Part shown: positions 8,460-14,969 of the stretch, piece by piece
Layout: each line of letters opens with the position of its first letter
Position numbering within the stretch: position 1 is the stretch's first letter
Assembly (NCBI GenBank): GCA_036499165.1
Contig: DASYEE010000128.1
Span: 11,276-75,275 of the forward strand
DNA length: 64,000 nt
Direction: 5' to 3'
From: Galbitalea sp036499165
Lineage (GTDB): Bacteria; Actinomycetota; Actinomycetes; Actinomycetales; Microbacteriaceae
Translations under genes and position numbers: made by a program
Notes under the pieces: generated by a model
Told to the model about the DNA's origin: nothing
What the model saw: only the letters and a program-made list of their open reading frames with translations
Database searches by the model: none

Positions 8460-9319
8460 GCGATCTGGACGGCTGGACCCACCTGTACTCCGGGAAGGTG
8501 CGCGACCTCTATGAGTCGGATGCGCATCCAGACCGGATCCTGATGGTCGCGAGCGACCGCGTTAGCGCGTACGACCACGTGCTCTCGCCGGCGATCCCCG
8601 ACAAGGGCGCGATCCTCACTCGCTTGAGCCACTGGTGGTTCGATCAGCTGGCCGGTATGCCAAACCACCTCGCCCCGCTGGACGAATGGGATGAGATCCC
8701 CGCGTCGGTCGCCGACCGGGCGATGCTCGTGAAGAAGCTCGTGATGTTCCCCGTGGAGTGCGTCGTTCGCGGCTACCTCTCCGGCAGCGGGTGGATCGAA
8801 TACCAGGAGACGCAGAGCGTGTGCGGCATCGAGCTGCCGGCGGGCCTCACCGACGGCGACCGCCTGCCTGAGCCGATCTACACCCCGGCATGGAAGGCCC
8901 CGGCGGGCCAGCACGACGAGAACATCACCTTCGAGCGCACCGCAGAGCTCGTCGGGCTCGACAACGCGACCGCCCTCCGCGACCTGTCTCTCACGATCTT
9001 CGCCCGGGCATCCACGATCGCTGAGGCCAAGGGCGTGATTCTCGCTGACACCAAGTTCGAGTTCGGTTCAGACGACGATGGAACGATCACCCTCGGCGAC
9101 GAGGTGCTGACCTCAGACAGCAGCAGGTACTGGGATTCCGCGAACTACGACAGCGGCAACCGCACGGCAAGCTTCGACAAGCAGCCAGTCCGCGACTGGT
9201 TGAAGGCCAACTGGGCCGAGGCCGGAAGCGGTTCTGGTGAACCTCCGACCCTCCCGGCGGACGTCGTCGACGCGACTGTCGCCCGCTACCGAGAGCTGCT
9301 CGCGCGCCTCACCGCTTAG
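8456..9319 (+). CDS. purC: Phosphoribosylaminoimidazole-succinocarboxamide synthase
   Basis: 287 residues. PurC condenses CAIR with aspartate using ATP. Diagnostic blocks are YSGKVRDLYE at the N-terminus, DHVLSPAIPDKGAILTRLS near residue 38, the signature VVRGYLSGSGW near 102 and LADTKFEFG near 195. The start GTG (8456) shares GTGA with the purD stop. A longer frame open upstream is only the shadow of purD. The chain is slightly longer than E. coli PurC (237 residues) and fits the actinobacterial type. Confidence 0.97.
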   Translation: MSDLDGWTHLYSGKVRDLYESDAHPDRILMVASDRVSAYDHVLSPAIPDKGAILTRLSHWWFDQLAGMPNHLAPLDEWDEIPASVADRAMLVKKLVMFPVECVVRGYLSGSGWIEYQETQSVCGIELPAGLTDGDRLPEPIYTPAWKAPAGQHDENITFERTAELVGLDNATALRDLSLTIFARASTIAEAKGVILADTKFEFGSDDDGTITLGDEVLTSDSSRYWDSANYDSGNRTASFDKQPVRDWLKANWAEAGSGSGEPPTLPADVVDATVARYRELLARLTA

Positions 9320-9347
9320 CGCGCCGCGAAGCAGGAATGCGCCGCGC

Positions 9348-9367
9348 CTCCATGCGGTTGCATGGAG
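9348..9367. promoter_or_regulatory. Perfect 8-bp inverted repeat directly before a VOC gene start
   Basis: CTCCATGC, loop GGTT, GCATGGAG. The hairpin ends one base before the proposed GTG start at 9369, so in RNA it would overlay the ribosome-loading zone between purC and the VOC gene. It could act as a translational damper or a weak attenuator. No U-tract follows it. Confidence 0.4.
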
Positions 9368-9368
9368 T

Positions 9369-10235
9369 GTGGGAACTGAGGATCTGCTGGCGGCCGACAC
9401 GGCCATGGGAGCGGTGACCCTTCTCGTCGCCGACCTGGACGCGATGACCGCCTACTACCGCGACGCGGTGACGCTGCAGGTACTCGGTGAGACCGAGACG
9501 ACTGTCACCCTCGGGCGCGGATCCACGCCCGTCGTGATCCTCGAGCACTCGCCAGCGCTGAAGCACGCATCCCCGCACGACGCCGGACTCTTCCACACCG
9601 CGATCCTGTTCGACACCGAGCGCGCACTTGCCGCCGCCGTCTATTCGGTGGCCCAGCGTCATCCTGGTTCGTTCACCGGGAGCTCAGACCACCTCGTGTC
9701 GAAGGCGTTCTACTTCGATGACCCGGAGGGCAACGGCGTCGAGCTCTACTGGGATCGCGATCGTAGCCAATGGAGCTGGACCCACGGCCAGATCGAGATG
9801 TCGACGCTCTTTCTCGACCCGAACCGTTTCTTGCAGGAGAACCTCACAGAAGAGGTCGTCGACAACCCCGTCGACGGAACGGCCGTCGTCGGCCACGTGC
9901 ATCTGTCGGTCGGTGACACGGCGACGGCATCTGAGTTCTACGTCGGCAGGCTCGGTTTCGAGCAGACCATCGAGATCCCCGGCCAGGCCGTCTTCGTCAG
10001 TGCGGGCAAGTACCACCACCACATGGCGATGAATGTCTGGAACAGCCGCGGCGCTGGCCGCCGGTCGCGCACGCTGGGGCTCGGTTCCATCGACATCGTC
10101 GTACCGACCGCAGACGACCTGGGCGCCCTCGGCGAACGGATGTCGCACTACGGCATCGAGACCCGCGACGACGGGCGCTCGGTCACGATTGACGACCCAT
10201 GGGCCAACCAGATCCGCGTGAGCGCGCGCGGCTGA
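9369..10235 (+). CDS. Two-domain VOC (glyoxalase/extradiol dioxygenase) protein, CatE-like
   Basis: About 288 residues with two VOC modules, roughly 12-130 and 160-280. The layout matches Bacillus CatE-type ring-cleavage proteins: MGAVTLLVADLDAMTAYYRD, then LFHTAIL, FDDPEGNGVELYWDR, then VGHVHLSVGD, KYHHHMAMNVW. The histidines (FHTAIL, GHVHL, YHHH) and glutamate (GVELYWDR) are the kind of 2-His-1-Glu ligands expected for a metal-dependent lyase or dioxygenase; the substrate is unknown. Start choice is uncertain: GTG at 9369, ATG at 9405, or upstream codons overlapping purC. It is embedded in the pur run without an evident purine role. Confidence 0.75.
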   Translation: MGTEDLLAADTAMGAVTLLVADLDAMTAYYRDAVTLQVLGETETTVTLGRGSTPVVILEHSPALKHASPHDAGLFHTAILFDTERALAAAVYSVAQRHPGSFTGSSDHLVSKAFYFDDPEGNGVELYWDRDRSQWSWTHGQIEMSTLFLDPNRFLQENLTEEVVDNPVDGTAVVGHVHLSVGDTATASEFYVGRLGFEQTIEIPGQAVFVSAGKYHHHMAMNVWNSRGAGRRSRTLGLGSIDIVVPTADDLGALGERMSHYGIETRDDGRSVTIDDPWANQIRVSARG

Positions 10236-10271
10236 AGCGGTACGAGTACCCAGGCAGACGGAGATACATTG

Positions 10272-11009
10272 GTGAGGATGCCCCTCAATCCGCGCCTCAG
10301 CCGTCTGGTTGCCCTCCTGCTGTCGCCGGTCCTGATCGTGCAGGGGCGACGAACCCGGCGCGCCATCCCGGGGCTCCCGGACGCGGCGCTGCCCTGGAAC
10401 GGCGAACTCGTGGGCGACGACTCGATCAGCATCCTCGTGCTCGGCGACTCGACGGCGGCAGGGGTCGGCGCGGATACGCAGGATGACGCGCTTCCCGGCA
10501 ATCTCGCGCGCGTGCTCGCCGCGGAATGGGAGCGTGGCGTGCGGTGGCGCGCGATCGGGGAGAACGGTGCGACGACCGGCGACATCGCGAGGCGGTTCCT
10601 CGATGAGGCGAGCGGCGAGGCCTACGACGTCGTCTTCCTGACGATCGGCGCCAATGATGCCCTTCAACTGCGATCGCGGGGCGCCTACCGCCGCGACCTG
10701 CGTCGAATCCTTCGGAGGCTTCGATCGGTGAGCCCGAAGGCCCTGATTCTCGTGTCGGCCATGCCGGGGTTCTTGCAATTCGAAGCGTTGCCCAACCCGA
10801 TGCGCTGGGCGCTTCACCTGCACGCGCAGAACCTCGAGTCTGCCGCGCGCTCGTTCGTTCGGGGCGAGCCCGGCGTGATCATGTCTCCCCCCGCACCGCC
10901 GTACACGCCCGGTTTCTTCGCGACCGATCGCTTCCATCCGAGCGCGAGCGGATACCGCGACTGGGTCGAGTTCGCGCTCAGCGACGCCGGCCTCATTCGC
11001 GGGTCGTGA
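10272..11009 (+). CDS. SGNH/GDSL-type hydrolase
   Basis: About 245 residues. Block I is LVLGDSTAAG with the catalytic Ser near residue 61, block II has GENGATTG, block III is TIGANDA, and block V is DRFHPS with the catalytic Asp and His. This is the SGNH esterase/lipase fold. The hydrophobic N-terminus (LVALLLSPVLIVQG) could be a membrane anchor, placing the enzyme outside the membrane. GTG at 10272 lies 8 bases after a GGAG; TTG at 10269 and ATG at 10278 are alternatives. It is followed after 7 bp by the kinase gene. Confidence 0.82.
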   Translation: MRMPLNPRLSRLVALLLSPVLIVQGRRTRRAIPGLPDAALPWNGELVGDDSISILVLGDSTAAGVGADTQDDALPGNLARVLAAEWERGVRWRAIGENGATTGDIARRFLDEASGEAYDVVFLTIGANDALQLRSRGAYRRDLRRILRRLRSVSPKALILVSAMPGFLQFEALPNPMRWALHLHAQNLESAARSFVRGEPGVIMSPPAPPYTPGFFATDRFHPSASGYRDWVEFALSDAGLIRGS

Positions 11010-11016
11010 CCGAGTC

Positions 11017-11655
11017 GTGAGCCGCTTCAGCTCGCTTGCGGCGGTTGCGTCGGAAATTCAGGAAATCGTGATTCCGGGCCAGCGAACCCTCGTCGCCATC
11101 GTGGGGCCGCCGGGGGCCGGCAAATCGACGATTGCGGCTGCGCTGGCGGAACTTCTCGCCCCCGCCGCGACCGTGCTGCCGATGGACGGCTTCCACCTGC
11201 CGAAGTCCCGGCTGCGCGAACTCGAGCGCCTGGACAGGATGGGTGCCCCTGATACCTTCGACGTCGACGGCTTCCTCGCCCTGCTCACCCGCGTGAAGCC
11301 CGCCTTCGGAAACTCAGGAAATCGTGTCGTGGCCCCCGGCTTCGACCGCGAGATCGAGGAGCCGGTCGCAGACGCGATCGACATATTTCCTGAGTTTCCC
11401 ATTGTGATTGTCGAGGGCAACTACCTGCTGCTCGACGCGGACGGCTGGGGCGCGGTTGCAGCGGCCTTTGACGTCAGCTTCTTCGTCGACGTTCCCCATG
11501 ACGTGCGCATCGAGCGACTGGTCGCGCGACACATCCGGTTTGGCAAGAGTGAGCCGGATGCGCGGGCCTGGGCCCTCGGGCCAGACGAGGCGAATGCCCG
11601 GGTCATCGAGGCGACGGCCGCTCGTGCGACTCACGTCATCGCGCGCGACGGGTGA
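11017..11655 (+). CDS. P-loop nucleoside/nucleotide kinase family protein (uridine kinase/pantothenate kinase-like)
   Basis: 212 residues. The Walker A motif is GPPGAGKST (about residues 29-37), and PMDGFHLPKSRL near 62-73 is typical of the FrcK/YfhO-like nucleoside/nucleotide kinase group related to uridine and pantothenate kinases. IVEGNYLLLD near 130 is the usual acceptor/Walker B region and is also typical. The substrate may be a sugar, nucleoside or pantothenate-like small molecule. The GTG at 11017 starts 7 bp after the SGNH gene. Its place in the pur run hints at, but does not prove, nucleoside salvage. Confidence 0.82.
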   Translation: MSRFSSLAAVASEIQEIVIPGQRTLVAIVGPPGAGKSTIAAALAELLAPAATVLPMDGFHLPKSRLRELERLDRMGAPDTFDVDGFLALLTRVKPAFGNSGNRVVAPGFDREIEEPVADAIDIFPEFPIVIVEGNYLLLDADGWGAVAAAFDVSFFVDVPHDVRIERLVARHIRFGKSEPDARAWALGPDEANARVIEATAARATHVIARDG

Positions 11656-11730
11656 CCCGCTCGGGTAGGGCCGAGCTGCTCGGGTAGGCTTGGGGGCATC
11701 CACCCAACCGCTCATCACGGGAGTTTCCAG

Positions 11731-11994
11731 GTGCCAGTTATCGTCGTCGAGGTCATGCCCAAGGCCGAACTTCTCGACCCGCAAGGCAAGGCCGTCGCGG
11801 GCGCACTGCATCGTCTCGGCAAGGAGCACTTCTCGGGCGTTCGGATCGGGAAGCGCTTCGAGGTCACCGTCGACGGCGAAGTGGATGACGCAGTGCTTGC
11901 CGAAATCCGCGAGCTGGCCGCAGACATGTTCTCCAATTCCGTGATCGAGGATGTCGTGAGCGTGACGGTGTTCGACGACGCGGTCACCGCATGA
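11731..11994 (+). CDS. purS: Phosphoribosylformylglycinamidine synthase subunit PurS
   Basis: 87 residues, normal for PurS, the small scaffold that lets PurQ and the short form of PurL make FGAM. Conserved features are the N-terminal strand VIVEVMPKAELLDPQGKAV and the RIGKRFEV segment. The GTG at 11731 follows a GGGAG ribosome site. The stop TGA overlaps the purQ ATG (ATGA). A 75-bp gap before purS could carry a secondary promoter. Confidence 0.95.
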   Translation: MPVIVVEVMPKAELLDPQGKAVAGALHRLGKEHFSGVRIGKRFEVTVDGEVDDAVLAEIRELAADMFSNSVIEDVVSVTVFDDAVTA

Positions 11995-12686
11995 GAATCG
12001 GCGTCATCACTTTCCCGGGCTCGCTCGATGACAGGGACGCCCAGCGCGCCGTCCGGATCGCGGGCGCCACGCCGGTTGCGCTCTGGCACGGCGACCACGA
12101 TCTGCAGGGCGTCGACGCGGTCATCCTGCCGGGCGGCTTCGCGTACGGCGACTACCTTCGTGCCGGAGCAATCGCCAGCTTCGCGCCCATCATGGCCGAG
12201 GTGATCGACGCCGCGGGCCGCGGTGTTCCGGTGCTCGGCATCTGCAACGGGTTCCAGATGCTCGCCGAGGCGCGCCTGGTTCCGGGCGCGCACACGCGCA
12301 ACGCCCACCAGCAGTTCATCCGCCGCGACCAGAAGATGCGCGTCGAGAACCCCGCGACCGCCTGGACGAGCGCCTTCGCCACCGACGACGAGATCGTCAT
12401 CCCGATGAAGAACGCGGACGGCCGTTTCGTGGCAGACGCCGAGACGCTCGCCCGCATCGAGGGTGAAGGCCAGGTCGTCTTCCGCTACCTGGACGTCAAC
12501 CCGAACGGATCGCTCAACGACATCGCGGGCGTCTCAAACGAGCGTGGCAACGTTGTCGGCCTGATGCCGCATCCCGAGCACGCAACCGAGCCGGGCTTTG
12601 GCCCGGATACGGCTCTCGCGATGAGCTCGGGGGTCGACGGTCTCAGGTTCTTCGAGAGCGTGATCCGCGACTTCGTTACGGCCTAG
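11991..12686 (+). CDS. purQ: FGAM synthase glutaminase subunit PurQ
   Basis: 231 residues, a class I glutamine amidotransferase. The oxyanion/nucleophile region is VLGICNGFQML with the catalytic Cys near residue 87, preceded by GGFAYGDYLRAGAIA. The catalytic His-Glu pair is in LMPHPEHA near 191-198. It supplies ammonia to PurL. The ATG overlaps the purS stop. Its TAG at 12684-12686 lies in the tetranucleotide CTAG that also encodes the stop codon of the convergent GlpX-like gene. Confidence 0.97.
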   Translation: MRIGVITFPGSLDDRDAQRAVRIAGATPVALWHGDHDLQGVDAVILPGGFAYGDYLRAGAIASFAPIMAEVIDAAGRGVPVLGICNGFQMLAEARLVPGAHTRNAHQQFIRRDQKMRVENPATAWTSAFATDDEIVIPMKNADGRFVADAETLARIEGEGQVVFRYLDVNPNGSLNDIAGVSNERGNVVGLMPHPEHATEPGFGPDTALAMSSGVDGLRFFESVIRDFVTA

Positions 12687-13519
12687 CGAGCCGTCGGCGT
12701 CGAGACGAACAACACAGCGTCGCTCGCAACGAGGTCGTCGAGCTCGAGGATGCGATCACTTCCGTCGCGTGGTTCGCCCGCGGTCTGCGGTGCCAGCCGC
12801 CCCTGCATGAAGCCGCCGAGCGCACGGACCGCGCAGGCAGCGACGATCCCCTCCGGAGTGCCGCCGATACCGAGGACCAGGTCGACATCGCCGTCCGGAT
12901 CCGCGGCCGCGACTGCCGCACTGATGTCGCCCTCGCCGACCAGCCGTTGGGTGACTCCGGCGGCGGTGAGGTCTGCGAGAAGGGCCGAGTGCCTCGGTTT
13001 GTCGAGCACGACTACCACGAGCTCGGCCCGGGTCTTGCCCAGCGCTGCGGAGAGTGCTGACACGTTGTCTGCAACGGAGTTGCGGAGGTCGAGGATGCCG
13101 TGGGCCGCGGCGCCCGCCACGATCTTGTCCATGTAGAACACGTCGTTGCGCGCAAGCATGGTGCCGGCCGGGGCGATCGCGATCACGCAGATCGACCCGG
13201 GCAGTCCTTCCGCCACGAGCCGGGTGCCATCGAGCGGGTCGACCGCGATGTCGACGGCGGGACCGCCGACCCCGAGACGCTCGCCGTTTGCGAGCATCGG
13301 CGCGGCATCCTTCTCGCCTTCACCGATCACGACCGTGCCGTCGAATGGAGCGGTCGCCAGCACGGCGCGCATCGCCGCCACCGCGGCTTCGTCAGCGGCG
13401 TTCTTGTCGCGCCGCCCAAACCACTCTGCGGCGGCGAGTGCCGCCGCCTCGGTCGATTCGCGCAGCTTCGTCACCAGCTCCGGCGGGTATCCGCTGCCGA
13501 TCACCCGTGTCGTGGTCAT
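12683..13519 (-). CDS. GlpX-like class II fructose-1,6-bisphosphatase, C-terminally truncated paralog
   Basis: About 278 residues, against 320-340 for functional GlpX enzymes. Present are DKNAADEAAV near 37, the metal motif VIGEGEKDAAPML near 63-75, AVDPLDGTRLVAEG near 91, DKIVAGAAAHG, LDKPRH and GIGGTPEG, so most catalytic residues are recognisable. After DAVLFVST the chain stops, whereas family members continue about 50 residues through ATG-TDG and THSLVMRSKSG blocks. The truncation abuts purQ, and both stop codons share CTAG. ATG at 13519 (MTTTRVIGSG) is preferred; ATG at 13561 would run into the R4 repeat. It could be a divergent paralog with altered or lost activity. Confidence 0.78.
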   Translation of the reverse strand: MTTTRVIGSGYPPELVTKLRESTEAAALAAAEWFGRRDKNAADEAAVAAMRAVLATAPFDGTVVIGEGEKDAAPMLANGERLGVGGPAVDIAVDPLDGTRLVAEGLPGSICVIAIAPAGTMLARNDVFYMDKIVAGAAAHGILDLRNSVADNVSALSAALGKTRAELVVVVLDKPRHSALLADLTAAGVTQRLVGEGDISAAVAAADPDGDVDLVLGIGGTPEGIVAACAVRALGGFMQGRLAPQTAGEPRDGSDRILELDDLVASDAVLFVSTPTAR

Positions 13520-13562
13520 CACACCCCACGGTATCGCGTACTCGTCCCGCACCCCATCCATC

Positions 13563-13625
13563 CCGCTGAGGGGCAGCAGATCGCCCTTCCGCGGGACGTT
13601 TTAGGGCGAACTGCCGCCCCTCACC
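13563..13625 (-). repeat. Dispersed hairpin family R4, copy 1
   Basis: CTGAGGGGCAGCAGATCGCCC at the left pairs with GGGCGAACTGCCGCCCCTCA at the right around a loop containing GACGTTTTA. It is the reverse complement orientation of the two copies at 56001-56060 and 56231-56291. It lies between two minus-strand genes, after the SDR stop, and may end SDR transcription. Confidence 0.75.
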
Positions 13626-13636
13626 GCAACGTCGAG

Positions 13637-14347
13637 CTACTGCGCAGACGTCAGCTGGGGGTACAGGCCGATGATTGGGGCGGCGAGTCCCTGCTTGACT
13701 CGCACACTGAGGTCGTCGGCCAGGATCTCGAAGTCGCCAGCCTCGATGCCGTCGTACGCAATGCGCGCCACGTCGGCCGGGTCGTTCTTGTCTGCGTCGA
13801 CGTGGCTTGCCATCGCGGTGTCGATGTAGCCGACGTGCAGTCCGACCACCTGGGTGCGCTGCGGTGCGAGCTCCAGCCGAAGCGAGTTGGTCGCTGACCA
13901 GAGAGCCGCCTTGGCCGCGCTGTACGCGCCGGCGAGACCGATCCAGCTGAGCACGCTGTGGACATCCAGCAGCACTCCCCCGCCGTTTGCCCCGAGCACC
14001 GGCGCGAAGGCCCGCGCGACCGCGATCGCCCCGAAGAAGTTGGTCTCGAAGACGTCCCGGATATCCCCAATCGAGCCGGTCGCAATCGGCGCGGGCCGCG
14101 AAATGCCCGCGTTGTTGATCACGACGGTGGTGTCGACCGCCTGCGCGACGGCAGCGGCGACGGATTCGTCATCCGTCACGTCGAGCGCCAGGGGAACGAT
14201 CCTCGTGTCATCCCAGGTGCGCGGGGTGCGTGCGGTTGCGTAGACCTTCGCGGCTCCCCGCTCCAGCGCCTGGCGCACGAACTGCTCCCCGAGGCCTCCG
14301 TTTGCGCCGGTGACGAGGACTACGGCTCCGTTGAGTGTGTTTGGCAT
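13637..14347 (-). CDS. Short-chain dehydrogenase/reductase
   Basis: 236 residues. Classical SDR features are the cofactor motif VTGANGGLGEQ (residues about 11-21), NNAG near 80, and the catalytic Ser in DVHSVLSW with YSAAK near 145. ATG at 14347 follows AAAGGATGATC; a second ATG two codons earlier is possible. A longer frame through the divergent regulator is a shadow. The gene is divergent from an HxlR regulator with a 97-bp shared control region, the usual arrangement in which the regulator represses its oxidoreductase partner. The substrate is unknown. Confidence 0.88.
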   Translation of the reverse strand: MPNTLNGAVVLVTGANGGLGEQFVRQALERGAAKVYATARTPRTWDDTRIVPLALDVTDDESVAAAVAQAVDTTVVINNAGISRPAPIATGSIGDIRDVFETNFFGAIAVARAFAPVLGANGGGVLLDVHSVLSWIGLAGAYSAAKAALWSATNSLRLELAPQRTQVVGLHVGYIDTAMASHVDADKNDPADVARIAYDGIEAGDFEILADDLSVRVKQGLAAPIIGLYPQLTSAQ

Positions 14348-14404
14348 GATCATCCTTTGGTGTCTGAAGCACTGATTCTGGGTTGTTATTACGAACCTAG
14401 CATG

Positions 14405-14427
14405 CTGGGTCTGGAAATAGGACCCAG
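14405..14427. promoter_or_regulatory. Candidate HxlR operator: 7-bp inverted repeat
   Basis: CTGGGTC, 9-bp spacer TGGAAATAG, GACCCAG, in the 97-bp region between the divergent SDR and HxlR genes. Position and symmetry suit an HxlR-family dimer regulating both genes. The function is inferred from position. Confidence 0.5.
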
Positions 14428-14444
14428 CTGGTAGTGTTGGTGCC

Positions 14445-14924
14445 ATGAGTTCTGTTCTCGGTACCGACCAGTTCTGTTCCGTGGCGCGCAGCCTCGAGGT
14501 GCTGGGCGACAAGTGGTCGCTGTTGATCGTGCGCCAGGCGTTTTTCGGTGAGACGCGGTTCTCACAGTTCCGCGACTCGCTCGGGATGGCGAAGAACGTG
14601 CTGGCCGATCGGCTCGCCACGCTCGTCTCGTTCGGCGTGCTGGCACCACGCGCCTACCGCGAGGACGGGGAACGCGAGCGCGAGGAGTACATCCTCACCG
14701 CACCCGGCCGGGAACTCGTCTACGTGCTCGGCGCCCTCTCCGGCTGGGGCGACCGCCACCGCCCGAGCGACCACTCCCCGACCCGCATCTACCAGGACGG
14801 CGAAACGGGCGAACGCGTCGAGCTCCAGTTCGTGACCGCGGCCGGCCGGGTCGTTCATGGCACGGATGTCGTGGCCACCGAGCCCCTGGAGCGTGCCGCG
14901 GCGGGCAGCAGCGCACCCCGGTAG
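14445..14924 (+). CDS. HxlR-family winged-helix transcriptional regulator
   Basis: 159 residues. The N-terminal Cys (DQFCSVARSLEVLGDKWSLL) and the wHTH core (TRFSQFRDSLGMAKNVLADRL) are the HxlR/MarR-like signature. The N-terminal Cys at residue 11 is the conserved redox or aldehyde-sensing position in several HxlR members, so the SDR next door may act on a reactive carbonyl or quinone; this is inference. An additional C-terminal segment of about 50 residues follows the wing. It is divergent from the SDR gene and 45 bp before purL. Confidence 0.88.
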   Translation: MSSVLGTDQFCSVARSLEVLGDKWSLLIVRQAFFGETRFSQFRDSLGMAKNVLADRLATLVSFGVLAPRAYREDGEREREEYILTAPGRELVYVLGALSGWGDRHRPSDHSPTRIYQDGETGERVELQFVTAAGRVVHGTDVVATEPLERAAAGSSAPR

Positions 14925-14969
14925 AATCGGAGGATCCCGGCACGCCCTCGAACCAGGAGCCTCTCGCCA

